A stretch of DNA of 64,000 nucleotides from G963676655 sp963678305 (GCA_963678305.2 CAXXVV010000012.1:591791-655790); one strand, 5' to 3'. Shown: positions 1 through 8,976, counted from the first letter of the stretch. Made by a program: numbers and translations. The notes: generated by a model not told the origin, from the sequence alone.

Positions 1-579
1 GCTTATCGGGATTGTTCGGAACATGGGATTGCGTCCTTTTTCTTTAACTGGCACTGGGCCAGTTTTGAAATTACTGAAATGCTCTTACAGCATGATTGTA
101 AACGCCTGTTTGTGATTCTCAAGGAGGATGAATACTTTTTTAACGTTAACAAGCAATTGCTTGACGGGATTGATTACTCTTTATTCCGTAACGGAAAGGA
201 ATCAGTAGAGCGCCAGGTGTTTTATCTTCCCAGCGACCGGTATCCGGAGCACTCACAAAAAATGGACCTGGTGTATCAGGCTCTCAAAGCTCCCGGGAAG
301 GCCGGGGTCATCTCTTATTGGCAGTGGCCGTTGATTGAGCTGGCAAAATCTCCTTATGCCCGCCGGGTGCCTGATGAGATTGCCCTTGCCGCATTGGTCG
401 GGTCCGGTCCACTGCAAACCGAGTCGCCGTTGCCGATAACCGCTTATGAAAAAGATTATAAAGGCATGATCCGGAAAGCCGCGGAAAGGTTAATCCTGAT
501 GGTGCGACGTGAAGATGCAGATCATTTTCCGCGGGCCAATCCTTTTTACGGTCAAATAGTTGACCGCGGCAGCTGTTGA
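1..579 (+). CDS. LacI/GalR-type sensor domain protein, C-terminal part (5' end outside window)
   Basis: The reading frame is open from base 1 to the TGA at 577-579, so the gene begins upstream of the window; the first in-window ATG at 79 is internal. The visible 192 residues resemble the C-terminal half of a periplasmic-binding-like ligand domain of LacI/GalR or GntR-LacI regulators: a segment RVPDEIALAALVGSG matches the usual 'vPdDiavvG' strand, and PLPITAYEKDYKGMIRKAAERL matches the 'lTti..d...mg..A...L' helix that follows it in the family. No DNA-binding domain can be seen because the N-terminus is missing. Role as a sugar-responsive transcription regulator is an inference from this fold. 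The following gene starts about 100 bases downstream on the same strand. Confidence 0.55.
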   Translation, partial: AYRDCSEHGIASFFFNWHWASFEITEMLLQHDCKRLFVILKEDEYFFNVNKQLLDGIDYSLFRNGKESVERQVFYLPSDRYPEHSQKMDLVYQALKAPGKAGVISYWQWPLIELAKSPYARRVPDEIALAALVGSGPLQTESPLPITAYEKDYKGMIRKAAERLILMVRREDADHFPRANPFYGQIVDRGSC

Positions 580-675
580 AATCATTCAACTGATTTATTT
601 TATAATGATTTGCTTTTTATGTGAAGTCTATTATTGTATCTTCTTTCCAAGTCATAAATTGAAAATAAAACAATT

Positions 676-1554
676 ATGTTCAGACGTCTGCCTAAATACC
701 GGGAGCCATTGTTTCGACCGCCAGCTGAAGCTGACAGCCTGATTTTTCAGGTTGCCTATGGCTGTCCGCATAATAAATGCCGGTTTTGCGGTATGTATAA
801 AGGGATCAGGCATACTGTCCGTGATGAACAATCAGTTTTAAGAGAGTTTGAGAAAGTGGCCAGGCGGCGGCCGCAAACCAGGCGGATTTTTCTGGCAGAC
901 GGCGACGTGATGTTCCTTCCGTTTGATAATCTGAAAACGATGCTGGTCAAGCTCAATGAAGTTTTTCCCAAACTGACCCGGGTCAATGTTTACGCTAACG
1001 GGAGTTCGATAATGAATAAAACGGAAGCGGAACTTAAGGAGTTGCGTGACCTGAAGCTGCACACTCTTTATCTCGGGTTGGAATCAGGAGACCAGCGTTT
1101 ATTGGAAATGGTGCATAAAGATGAAAATGCCATTGGGATGGTAATGGCGGTTGAACGCGCTCAATCTCTCGGGATGACTTGTTCTGTGATGATTCTGCTT
1201 GGACTTGGAGGTGTTCATTTTTCCAATATTCATGCCAACCTTACAGCCGATATCCTTAATCAAATGCAGCCCCGGTTGCTTTCGGCGCTTCGCTTTGTTG
1301 AATTTCCCGGAGTCAGGATGTTCGAAGGTTATAAAACCATTTCTGAATATGGCGCGGTGCAGGAACTTCGCCGGATAATAGCCCGGCTTGACTTGCATAA
1401 AACCGTTTTCCGGGCCAATCATTCATCTAATCCGGTTCCACTGGCCGGCCGCTTTCCAAAAGATAAGCTGCGTTTGATGGCCGAATTGGATGAACTGCTT
1501 AATTCTGGTACGCTTGACACCGAAGGGCCGGGGGCATTGCCTTTCGTATTATGA
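676..1554 (+). CDS. Radical SAM protein
   Basis: A 292-residue protein with the radical SAM cluster motif CPHNKCRFC (CxxxCxxC, about residues 30-38) that ligates a 4Fe-4S cluster and cleaves S-adenosylmethionine. After it come the expected features of the barrel: FLADGDVMFL, a strand with YLGLESGDQRLLEMV typical of the Elp3/MiaB/NifB superfamily, and a helix with AVERAQSLGMTCSVMILLGLGG. There is no extra C-terminal TRAM or SPASM domain with additional cysteines. The substrate cannot be told from sequence. The start ATG at 676 has no strong ribosome site; no better start lies nearby. The protein has no signal peptide and should be cytosolic. Confidence 0.85.
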   Translation: MFRRLPKYREPLFRPPAEADSLIFQVAYGCPHNKCRFCGMYKGIRHTVRDEQSVLREFEKVARRRPQTRRIFLADGDVMFLPFDNLKTMLVKLNEVFPKLTRVNVYANGSSIMNKTEAELKELRDLKLHTLYLGLESGDQRLLEMVHKDENAIGMVMAVERAQSLGMTCSVMILLGLGGVHFSNIHANLTADILNQMQPRLLSALRFVEFPGVRMFEGYKTISEYGAVQELRRIIARLDLHKTVFRANHSSNPVPLAGRFPKDKLRLMAELDELLNSGTLDTEGPGALPFVL

Positions 1555-1640
1555 CTTGCTGGCGGAACATCATATTAAGCTTTTGATTTCAACACTGCTA
1601 CAAGATAATCGCGCGGTTTTAATAAAATAAGCCTGGTCGT

Positions 1641-2054
1641 TTATTTAGAATCTGATCGATAAATCCCCCCCTGTCGCAGGCTTTCGCTTTTTTTACTGAT
1701 CCTGGTCCCGCAGGCAATTTCCAGCCCGAGCTTTGTGATAAGTTCTTTCAGATATTCCAGGTGAGGACAGGGCGGACCATGATATGAATCATTAGTAATG
1801 CAGGATGACAGATGGACGATTATCTGATCTTTTTCAATGCCTTCCTGCTTTTTAGCAAGTTTAATAAGATTTGAGAGTTTCCGGTGAACCGCCAGGCCGC
1901 AACAGCCGCCGCAAGTTATTGACAACATCCGCATGTCACCTGAGTATCCGGAAAAACGGTCCTCACGGTTGTTGAAAACTTTTTCACACAAATAGCCGGA
2001 ACAGCGTTCTTTAACAATGTGGCATTGGACGATTACTACATATTTTTTATCCAT
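1641..2054 (-). CDS. CGGC-domain protein
   Basis: A 137-residue cytosolic protein beginning MDKKYVVIVQCH. It carries the hallmark TCGGCCGLAVHRK around the middle, plus further cysteines in VQCHIVKERCSGYLC, SSCITN and PPCPHL, the cysteine pattern of the CGGC domain family, thought to bind metal or a cofactor; the function of the family is not known. I chose the ATG at 2054 over an in-frame ATG at 2099, because GGAAG lies at the right distance before it and the earlier start would overlap the preceding SnoaL-like gene. Together with that gene it probably forms a two-gene minus-strand unit. Confidence 0.75.
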   Translation of the reverse strand: MDKKYVVIVQCHIVKERCSGYLCEKVFNNREDRFSGYSGDMRMLSITCGGCCGLAVHRKLSNLIKLAKKQEGIEKDQIIVHLSSCITNDSYHGPPCPHLEYLKELITKLGLEIACGTRISKKSESLRQGGIYRSDSK

Positions 2055-2073
2055 AATCAGGCTTCCAGTTAAA

Positions 2074-2433
2074 TCATTTTTCAGGGATTGGTAATCCATG
2101 CTGCCGGAGGAATGTCAGTTTATCCCAATAGCCGCGCTGGAAAACAATTTTCGAATTTACGACATGAAAGAAACCGCATCCGCGCAGGCCCAGCGGATCG
2201 CGCCACTCCAGAATCCCCCATTCACCGTCTTCGAATATATTTTCAACAATACAAATCATTTCCGCTTCCAGGAAGCCGTCCGAAAACATTTTTCTTATGG
2301 CTTCCCGTCCGGAAACCGGTTCTTCGGCAACTTGATGATTTACCGCGTTTTCAGCATATAAGCCGGCCAATGCGTCTGAATCGCTTTGATTGAAAAACTC
2401 AACAAATTTTTCAATGACTTCTTTGGGGCTCAT
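2074..2433 (-). CDS. SnoaL-like / NTF2-fold small protein
   Basis: A 119-residue protein with the pattern of the SnoaL/ketosteroid-isomerase-like (NTF2) fold: an N-terminal helix VIEKFVEFFNQSDSDALAGLYAENAVNHQV, then GREAIRKMF, and four strands with EWGILEWRDPLG and IVFQRGYWDKLTF near the end. The family includes isomerases, cyclases and ligand-binding proteins; the substrate is unknown. It lies 19 bases upstream of the CGGC-domain gene on the same strand, which suggests co-transcription. Confidence 0.7.
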   Translation of the reverse strand: MSPKEVIEKFVEFFNQSDSDALAGLYAENAVNHQVAEEPVSGREAIRKMFSDGFLEAEMICIVENIFEDGEWGILEWRDPLGLRGCGFFHVVNSKIVFQRGYWDKLTFLRQHGLPIPEK

Positions 2434-2600
2434 AATTTATTTAATTTCATTTCTGTTTTCATTTTTGTTCGTTAATTGTAATTTAGCATCATTATACAGC
2501 AAGGCCAGCCGGATAAAAAATAATATAGAGGATATATTGACATGTTTTTTGCTTTTCTAATTTATTAGTCCGGCATATAATCATATTGCATTTTTTGAAT

Positions 2601-2708
2601 AGCGCTGAAAGCGCAGCATATAACAACAGCCCGGGGTGATTGCGAAGCGATTGAACCCCGGGAACAGTTAAAAAGCATTAAAAGCCCTGAATGGGCGACA
2701 TATAACGC
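2601..2708. repeat. Three-hairpin REP-like element
   Basis: In an otherwise gene-free 533-base gap (2434-2966), a GC-rich block of about 108 bases holds three hairpins in a row: GCGCT/AGCGC (2602-2614), CCCGGGGT/ACCCCGGG (2630-2662) and GCCC/GGGC (2684-2696). The first and third are followed by almost the same words, CATATAACAAC and CATATAACGCA. The rest of the gap is AT-rich and shows no gene. The layout resembles dispersed REP-like elements of other bacteria; only one copy is present in this window, so its being a repeat is an inference. Confidence 0.45.
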
Positions 2709-2966
2709 AAGGTTATTATCCGCCGGAGTAATAGTAATTCAAGAAAATACGACAAAAAGTTTTATAGAGATTCAATCTTTAACATTTTGTATAAAAAATA
2801 TGACTGTTATTTGAAAAATGTTTTACTTGAAATGTAAGATATTTTAAAATTGTAAGGTATTTATTTGTATATTTTGCGTATGTGTGATATTTTATATTTG
2901 ATAAAATTGTTAAGGTGGGTTTATGTGTGAATTTTTTTGCATGTCCAACAATTGAAAGAATGATTG

Positions 2967-3902
2967 ATGAGGGTTAAGTTTAGTAAAACATCATACGGGC
3001 TTTTTTTTACTGCGTTTTTTTTGTTCCTGGTGTTGCTGTTTACTTTTCTCCGTGGCTCGATTGCGGAGTTTTCAGCAGGCTTGCTTGCACTTACCCGTGA
3101 AATAAAGTTGTCTGATAAAAAAGACGGGCAGGGCGGACAAGCGATAAAATTTACGACCAACCCTAAAGTTGTCGGTCGCAAAAAAGTTGTTCAAAAGAAG
3201 AAGGTTGTAAGAAAAACGAGTAAGCCGGTAACCCTGAAATTGCCGAAAACCTCTTCTCCAGTGGTTCTTGTTACCGAAGATTTTCCTGTCTGGAGCAATG
3301 AGAAATATCCGTTATCTCCCAAAATGAGAAAATATAACGGTCAAAAATGGGATAAGGAAAATACCAAATTTATTTTTTCAACAAACGGGGTAAGACTTTT
3401 TATCCTTGGGCGTTTATACGATAAGAATCCGGTGAACGCGATAACCGCCAATACCGCCAGGGGGAACAAGGGAATGGTATGGAAAGATGACAGTATTGAG
3501 GTTTTTTTGATGAAAAATAGTTCAAGCAAGTTTTATTGCCAATATATTGTTTCGGTGAGCGGAGTGGGAACTGTCAATTATATGAAAGTGTCCGGGCAGA
3601 ATTCCCAATACAGACAGTCTAAGCCACCTGCTAAATTCCAGTATCCAAGGTTTGACGCGAGTCAGCATAAGAACGGTTTTGAGGTTGAGATGAGCATTTC
3701 TCTTAGTAATATCGGTATATCATATCTTAAACCCGGTGACTCATTTCTCTTGCAGATTGTCAGGAATTACCGGGGACAGGGCGGTAAGGAGTCAGTAACC
3801 CTGCAAATGTTTCCGGTCTATATTTACGCCGATTCACGAGGGGGTATTGCGAATCATGACAGAAGGGCTTTTCAGCCGGTTACGGTCAAGAAAATGCCTT
3901 AA
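2967..3902 (+). CDS. Membrane-anchored CBM9-like domain protein
   Basis: A 311-residue protein with a single N-terminal membrane segment (YGLFFTAFFLFLVLLFTFL), a lysine-rich linker (KKVVQKKKVVRK, near residue 75) and a C-terminal beta-sandwich of about 200 residues. The latter has marks of the carbohydrate-binding family 9-like fold: WKDDSIEVFL, a NGFEVEMSISLSNIG strand and LKPGDSFLLQIVRNYRG. Domains of this type bind sugars or heme outside the membrane. The ATG at 2967 is taken as start; a TTG directly before it (2964) is in frame. It stands 56 bases upstream of an ABC transporter ATPase gene on the same strand and could be the first gene of that operon. Confidence 0.65.
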   Translation: MRVKFSKTSYGLFFTAFFLFLVLLFTFLRGSIAEFSAGLLALTREIKLSDKKDGQGGQAIKFTTNPKVVGRKKVVQKKKVVRKTSKPVTLKLPKTSSPVVLVTEDFPVWSNEKYPLSPKMRKYNGQKWDKENTKFIFSTNGVRLFILGRLYDKNPVNAITANTARGNKGMVWKDDSIEVFLMKNSSSKFYCQYIVSVSGVGTVNYMKVSGQNSQYRQSKPPAKFQYPRFDASQHKNGFEVEMSISLSNIGISYLKPGDSFLLQIVRNYRGQGGKESVTLQMFPVYIYADSRGGIANHDRRAFQPVTVKKMP

Positions 3903-3958
3903 TAAGGCATATTTGAATAAGAACAATTTTTTTGAAACCTTATTTGAGGTAATGATGT

Positions 3959-4900
3959 ATGGAAAATGTGATTGAGATTAAAAACCTGTCGAAATGTTAC
4001 GGATCTTTTTTCTGGAGCAAAAAAGTGCATGCTCTGAAGAACCTGACGCTTGATATTCCTAAAGGTGCGGTATTCGGGTTTCTTGGTCCGAACGGTGCCG
4101 GGAAGACCACGACGATTAAACTTTTGATGGATTTGATTAAGCCGACAAGTGGCGAAGCGATGGTTATGGGATATCCTCCGGAAAACGTCCAGATCAAGAA
4201 ACAAATAGGTTTTTTGCCAGATGCGCCGGCGTTCAGTTCCTATCTGACGGCCAATGAATTTCTCAAAATTTGTGCGAAACTGCTGGGAATCCCGGCGGCT
4301 GATCGGAAAAAACGCATTGAGGAAGTACTGGCGATTGTGAAAATGTCTAAGCATGCAAAGTCAAAACTTGGTGGTTTCTCAAGGGGGATGATTCAAAGAA
4401 TCGGTATTGCGCAGGCGATCCTCAATCATCCGAAATTACTGATTCTTGACGAGCCCCTGGTCGGGCTGGACCCGCATGGTAGACAGGAGCTGAAAGATAT
4501 TATTTTTCAGCAGAAGTCTGTTGGGACAAATGTTTTTTTCTGTAGTCATATTCTTTCCGATGTCGAGAAAATATGTGATCATATCGGAATCCTGTGTGAA
4601 GGGGAATTGCTGTGCTCCGGCAGTACTGATGAGCTATTATCGGAAACCGGCTCCATTCTGCACATCAAGCCGGGGCAGGATGAAATAGCCAAATCAATGC
4701 TGACTGAAGCAACGGAAACAGTTCGGCTGCCGGATGGCGGCTGGGAACTTTCCTTTCCTGCCGGGGATGAAATATTGTCAAAATTGAAAAAGATCAAAGA
4801 GCAGAACAAAGATGCCGTTGCGATAACTTCTTCCAAGGAGGACTTGGAAAAGTTCTTTTTTAGAAAAATTGAATCTCGAACCAGTGAATTAAATAATTAA
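3959..4900 (+). CDS. ABC transporter ATP-binding protein (ABC-2 type exporter)
   Basis: A 313-residue ATPase that should power the membrane permeases encoded downstream. Walker A is GPNGAGKTT (about residue 43), Walker B LLILDEPLVGLDP, and the H-loop CSHILSD. The signature loop reads GGFSRGMIQRIGIAQAI, a variant of LSGGQ common in the CcmA/NatA group. The C-terminal 90 residues form the accessory domain seen in ABC-2 exporters. The family exports drugs, sodium, polysaccharides or peptides, or acts on gliding and surface structures; the cargo here is unknown. The operon continues after a 152-base gap. Confidence 0.9.
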   Translation: MENVIEIKNLSKCYGSFFWSKKVHALKNLTLDIPKGAVFGFLGPNGAGKTTTIKLLMDLIKPTSGEAMVMGYPPENVQIKKQIGFLPDAPAFSSYLTANEFLKICAKLLGIPAADRKKRIEEVLAIVKMSKHAKSKLGGFSRGMIQRIGIAQAILNHPKLLILDEPLVGLDPHGRQELKDIIFQQKSVGTNVFFCSHILSDVEKICDHIGILCEGELLCSGSTDELLSETGSILHIKPGQDEIAKSMLTEATETVRLPDGGWELSFPAGDEILSKLKKIKEQNKDAVAITSSKEDLEKFFFRKIESRTSELNN

Positions 4901-5052
4901 AGCCAAAGGAGGAAACTATTCTTAATTTTGATTTATAGTGACTCGAATATATCTTCTCGGGTCAAAAATCGTAAAGAAGAAAGTATGATAGTAATTTGTG
5001 TCAAAGTCAATAATCATTGACGTAATCAAAAAATATTGAAGGAGAAAAAAAG

Positions 5053-5796
5053 ATGAGAGGAATCAACGAAATCATGGCCGTAGCGGGAGGGACGTGGCAC
5101 CGCGTATTAAGAATGCGCGTGGTCTATGTGCTCATCATATGCGTGCTGGCATTGATCGGCAGTGCTTATCGTTATGATGTTCTGTCGCTTGGACAGCACA
5201 AAGAACTCATGGTTGATGTATCATTGCTGCTTAATACCGTAGCGGCGATTCTGGTTGCTATTTCTATTACTTTTGAGATTTCAAAAGAATTACGTGAAGG
5301 CGTAACAACAACTTTGTTGTCTAAATCACTTGGACGTACCCAGTACCTGGTCGGGAAACTGATTGGTATTTCAATTGCCGGATTAGTTGTAACCGGTCTC
5401 ATCGCAATTGGCTTCATCCTTATTTTTGGTTCGTTTTTCGAACAAATCGGCCAGACTATGCTCCTGGGCCATTTACTGGTGATGGCCAGTGTAATACCGA
5501 TGTCCGCGATCGCAATTTTGTTCGCGGTTGTCCTGCCTGAATCAATTGCCGCGATCGTAACCGTGATTGTTATCTGGTTTGCGCACGCGACTCCGGCTCT
5601 GGCCAAGATTAAAATTCTCTACGGCGGAATCATTCCTGATCTCAATCTTTTCAATATGAAAGCCGAAGCTGCATATAATATTTTTGGCGGAATCAGCTGG
5701 ATGTACCTGATCCTTGCTTTGGTGTGGGGGATTGTATACAGCATTTTTGCCACATCGCTCGCCAGTTTGATTTTCGGCTTTAAAGACTTGAAATAA
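5053..5796 (+). CDS. ABC-2 type permease
   Basis: A 247-residue membrane protein with about six hydrophobic segments (for example YVLIICVLALIGSAYRY, VSLLLNTVAAILVAISITF, IAGLVVTGLIAIGFILIFGSFF, IPMSAIAILFAVVLPESIAAIVTVIVIWF and a last one near residues 215-240). The segment EISKELREGVTTTLLSKSLGRTQYLVGKLIG is the cytoplasmic coupling helix region typical of ABC-2 permeases (a 'G...lLskPvsR..ylLGK' pattern). A GGAG site lies 8 bases before the ATG. It probably pairs with the second permease at 7527-8312 to form a heterodimer with the ATPase. Confidence 0.85.
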   Translation: MRGINEIMAVAGGTWHRVLRMRVVYVLIICVLALIGSAYRYDVLSLGQHKELMVDVSLLLNTVAAILVAISITFEISKELREGVTTTLLSKSLGRTQYLVGKLIGISIAGLVVTGLIAIGFILIFGSFFEQIGQTMLLGHLLVMASVIPMSAIAILFAVVLPESIAAIVTVIVIWFAHATPALAKIKILYGGIIPDLNLFNMKAEAAYNIFGGISWMYLILALVWGIVYSIFATSLASLIFGFKDLK

Positions 5797-5818
5797 TCTA
5801 TATATCAGGAGGAATAAA

Positions 5819-6772
5819 ATGAAAAAAACAGTTGTAATCCATATAATCGTTATGGTTATTGCGGTGCTTGCCGGGGGATTCCTGGCGTCGTCACTCATCG
5901 ACAGTCAGGCCGAGTTGAGCAAGAATGTCAAAATTGCAAACACCCCACTCGGTGGTTTCAATAAATTTGCCGCAGACGTCCAATGGATGTTCTTCGTTAA
6001 CTACGCAGGCGGTTTGCAGTCTGTGGAAAAAGAAAATGTCCCGGAAATCTACAAACGCGTCAAAAATATCATTGGCAACGACCCGAATATGCAAATCGCT
6101 TATGAAGTCGGCGGCATGATGTTCTCAGTCAGGGATCCGAAAAAAGCGGTCGAGATCTTTACGAAGGGCGCGAATAATCCCAATCTTAAAGATAACTGGA
6201 AACTGCCGTTCCTGGCTGCTCACATCCTGCAAAACAATATTACTGACGAAGACGATCCGGACCGCCTTGAAAAAGCAATCAAGATGTATCGTCTTGCAAT
6301 TGTCCGTAACAACTCTATGCCGTATTTTGCCAATGCCATGATGAGAGCCAAGGCGCAAATCATCAAGAAAAGAGGTTCCTGGAATGGTAAACCTGTCGTT
6401 AATAACAGACATGCTTATTTGTGTGCTTTGTATGACGAATGGCGCAAAGGCGGTGGTGGTGATGAGATGGAGACTTCCGGTCAGTCCTTTGGTATTGACA
6501 TCAAACCGATGCTCCTGGATGCCGCTCAGAAAGCTAAAGCTTCCGCTCCGACTAACAAAGATGTTCTCAACACGATCGATATGGTAATGAAAAAGGTCCT
6601 GGAAGATCAGCATCTTTGCGCCAAATGCCTGTCCGCGTACGGTCCTGGCGATAAATTCTGTACAAGCTGCGGTAACAATGTTCAGGTTTACGGCGTTTGC
6701 TCGAAGTGCGGAGACGTTCTTAAAGGTGAATTTTGCGCTGTCTGCGGAACCAAGAATAACTACAAGAAATAA
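5819..6772 (+). CDS. Membrane-anchored protein with C-terminal double zinc ribbon
   Basis: A 317-residue protein. An N-terminal membrane segment (VVIHIIVMVIAVLAGGFLASSLI) is followed by about 230 mostly helical residues with a TPR-like stretch (YEVGGMMFSVRDPKKAVEIFTKGA). The last 55 residues hold two zinc ribbons with CxxC pairs: CAKC...CTSCG and CSKCG...CAVCG. Such ribbons often mediate protein contacts. The gene sits between the first permease (22 bases away, good AGGAGG site) and an unknown membrane protein, so it is probably an accessory subunit of the exporter. No catalytic residues are recognised and no family name is certain. Confidence 0.6.
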   Translation: MKKTVVIHIIVMVIAVLAGGFLASSLIDSQAELSKNVKIANTPLGGFNKFAADVQWMFFVNYAGGLQSVEKENVPEIYKRVKNIIGNDPNMQIAYEVGGMMFSVRDPKKAVEIFTKGANNPNLKDNWKLPFLAAHILQNNITDEDDPDRLEKAIKMYRLAIVRNNSMPYFANAMMRAKAQIIKKRGSWNGKPVVNNRHAYLCALYDEWRKGGGGDEMETSGQSFGIDIKPMLLDAAQKAKASAPTNKDVLNTIDMVMKKVLEDQHLCAKCLSAYGPGDKFCTSCGNNVQVYGVCSKCGDVLKGEFCAVCGTKNNYKK

Positions 6773-6789
6773 TTGCGGAGAATCTAAGT

Positions 6790-7527
6790 TTGAATTGGAT
6801 TTCAAAATTTGGTAATAAAAAAGTCCTGACAATTTTCTTTGTTCTGGCTATTTTATGCTACTTTGTTTCTGAGTCAATCTTGCGCCAGTATGTCCTTGTC
6901 AGGACCGGTGAACAGTCAATCAGCCTTAATTCCATCCTGGATAAACTGCCGGGTGAAATCAGGGACGGGGTTGAGAAAAGGATCACCATTGCTGAATTAA
7001 AGGATAAACTGGCGCAGGCAACCGACCAGGGCGAGAGAATATTCTTATTGATCTCTCTCGCTCAGGCCCGCGGACCTGAAGCATTGCAGAAGCAATATGC
7101 CGAGATAATCGATAAATACCCTGACGCACCACAATCGGAAGCGGCATTTGTCTTTTATCTCAAAGCTCCGCCTAAGGCGTTGAAATCCATTTCAATCCCG
7201 CGATTTCATCAATACTTGAAAAAGTTGCGAGAGCCGGATCTGTTTTATGCCTGGTCCGGCGGTCTTTCCAAGTTGAAAAGTGTTAATGCATCGGAAAAAG
7301 AGTTGCTCGAATACCTTTTCCCGTTGCTGGACTCTGAGCCGAAGTATCGTGAATACAGGCAGCTTTATACTGAAATTGTCGAGCTGGCTTTCAATTTGAA
7401 AGATCAACCGGCTGAACTTAAAGCGCGCAAATACGAAGAGTTATGCGAGAAGAAGCCGTTTTACGATTCAAAGCTGGCCAGGAAGTATAAAAAGAAAACA
7501 ACAACCAAAAAGAAAAAGAAGAAATAA
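6790..7527 (+). CDS. Membrane-anchored protein of unknown function in ABC operon
   Basis: A 245-residue protein starting at TTG 6790, with GCGGAG about 8 bases before it. One membrane segment near the N-terminus (KVLTIFFVLAILCYFVSESIL) is followed by a helical soluble part rich in charged residues, and the protein ends in an almost pure lysine tail (KKKTTTKKKKKK). It overlaps the next permease gene by one base (TAATG), so translation is probably coupled. I do not recognise the family. Its layout, anchor plus helical repeat-like domain, is similar to that of the preceding zinc-ribbon protein. Confidence 0.6.
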   Translation: MNWISKFGNKKVLTIFFVLAILCYFVSESILRQYVLVRTGEQSISLNSILDKLPGEIRDGVEKRITIAELKDKLAQATDQGERIFLLISLAQARGPEALQKQYAEIIDKYPDAPQSEAAFVFYLKAPPKALKSISIPRFHQYLKKLREPDLFYAWSGGLSKLKSVNASEKELLEYLFPLLDSEPKYREYRQLYTEIVELAFNLKDQPAELKARKYEELCEKKPFYDSKLARKYKKKTTTKKKKKK

Positions 7528-8312
7528 TGCTTAGAATCTTTGCCATATTGGAAATGACCTTCAAAAAGGTGAAAGAACCGGCTTTTTCTTTGCTGTTCGT
7601 TATTGCGGCGGTAATGGGCTACTTTGTCTCTGATATGAGTGCTCTTTCAATCAATAGCAATGACGGGGTTTTATTTGGCCTGATAACCCTGGAGCAGGGG
7701 CATTGCCTGCTTTCCGGGTTCGTGATAATATTTTTCGTGACATCGATTATCGCTATTTTCTCCGGCGCGACAGATATTCCAAAGGATATTGATTCAAGAA
7801 TGATCATGCTTGTTTTAGGTAAACCGATAACCCGTCTGGAGTATTTGCTGGGAAAATATTGCGGCAATATCGCGATATGCGTTTTATTTTATCTGGTTGC
7901 AACAATATCCGCCTGTATAACTCAGGTCTCGTTGACTGGCAGGATGTATGATGTATCTGTGCTGGTCAGGCAATTGCTGTTGCTGCTGGCCCTCTTTCCT
8001 TTTACCGCGATGACGATGATGATTTCAACTTTCTTTTCAGACATTACGGCAATGATTATCGCCTCGGCTTATTTGGCAATATCGTTGTTTTTCAGTTCAA
8101 TATCCATTTTTGTCGATATGCTGCCCAAAAGCTTGTCGACGATTACGATTGTCCATTCGATAGCTTATTTCTTTCCGAATTATTTTTATTTTTTCAATTC
8201 ATTTAAATTTTCCGGGATTGTCATTGTTGCTTTGACTGTATATTCCCTTTCCATAACCGTAATATTCCTCTCAATTGCTGCGACTCGTCTCAATTCAAGG
8301 GACTTGACCTGA
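7527..8312 (+). CDS. ABC-2 type permease
   Basis: A 261-residue integral membrane protein with six predicted segments, among them FSLLFVIAAVMGYFVS, LLSGFVIIFFVTSIIAIFSGA, IAICVLFYLVATISACIT, LLLLLALFPFTAMTMMISTFF and IVIVALTVYSLSITVIFLSIAA. The loop ATDIPKDIDSRMIMLVLGKPITRLEYLLGKYCG matches the ABC-2 permease coupling motif (IdsR..lllskPisR..yllGK). Its start codon overlaps the stop of the gene before it. It is the second membrane subunit of the exporter and the last gene of the operon. Confidence 0.85.
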   Translation: MLRIFAILEMTFKKVKEPAFSLLFVIAAVMGYFVSDMSALSINSNDGVLFGLITLEQGHCLLSGFVIIFFVTSIIAIFSGATDIPKDIDSRMIMLVLGKPITRLEYLLGKYCGNIAICVLFYLVATISACITQVSLTGRMYDVSVLVRQLLLLLALFPFTAMTMMISTFFSDITAMIIASAYLAISLFFSSISIFVDMLPKSLSTITIVHSIAYFFPNYFYFFNSFKFSGIVIVALTVYSLSITVIFLSIAATRLNSRDLT

Positions 8313-8394
8313 GTTGCTCATTTTTTGTCGAACCAGTTATATCATAGACCGGGGACATTGTTTATATTACGGCTGTGAATTTATTTTTATTAAG

Positions 8395-8415
8395 AATACG
8401 AAATAATTTCGTATT
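8395..8415. other. 21-base perfect palindrome
   Basis: Two 10-base arms, AATACGAAAT and ATTTCGTATT, surround one central A. It lies 83 bases after the ABC operon, followed by GCTTTTAT. It could be a weak transcription terminator of that operon or an operator site. The rest of the 478-base gap (8313-8790) shows no gene; its right end holds the promoter of the tRNA-tuf operon. Confidence 0.4.
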
Positions 8416-8729
8416 GCTTTTATGTCGGTAAAATCGTACTGTTGCATTCGCATTCAAGTGCCGGGTGTGACTTAAAGTTTTTTAATGAAATTAGGGGCTG
8501 GTGCGTGATCCGAAAAGGGGCGGCGTCTGAATGAACGGCAAAGCTTCATTTTGACGGCGCTGTTGTAAATGCGGAAATTATATTTAGACATGCATCCAGA
8601 CATGCTTTTTTAAAGATATATTTCTTCATAAAACATTTTTGTTGTGACTGAAATTGCCGCGAAAAACGGTAAAAACGTCAAATTCATTAAAAAAAGTCGA
8701 AAAAAGTTGGATATTTCCTTGAAAACGAT

Positions 8730-8757
8730 TTGAAAAAAATCGGAATCGTGGTAGAGT
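8730..8757 (+). promoter_or_regulatory. Probable sigma-70 promoter of the tRNA-tuf operon
   Basis: TTGAAA (8730-8735) and TAGAGT (8752-8757) are separated by 16 bases and lie 33 bases before tRNA-Leu. A-rich tracts directly upstream could act as an UP element, as expected for a strongly expressed stable-RNA operon. The minus-10 match is only four of six. Confidence 0.4.
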
Positions 8758-8790
8758 TTAAGTCCATTTTGTTATTATGGAGAGTTTGCT

Positions 8791-8875
8791 GCTCGAGTGG
8801 CGGAATTGGCAGACGCGCATGGTTGAGGGCCATGTGGAGTAATCCGTGGGGGTTCAAATCCCCCCTCGAGCACCA
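8791..8875 (+). tRNA. tRNA-Leu (anticodon GAG)
   Basis: The acceptor arms GCTCGAG and CTCGAGC pair perfectly, the T-arm reads GGGGGTTCAAATCCCCC, and the CCA end is encoded. The anticodon stem CATGG/CCATG encloses loop TTGAGGG, giving anticodon GAG (reads CUC/CUU). The long variable arm (TGGAGTAATCCG) is as expected of tRNA-Leu. First gene of a stable-RNA/protein operon with tRNA-Thr and tuf. Confidence 0.95.
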
Positions 8876-8900
8876 TAAAACTTGGCTGACAGGCTCAGAT

Positions 8901-8976
<76 letters not shown>

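Noticed and set aside
2855..2885. AAAATATACAAATAAATA on the minus strand, similar to the AraC region word
   Set aside because: The gap is very AT-rich; the 21-base spacing of TTTTGTA words and the rest of the 90-base similarity are missing.
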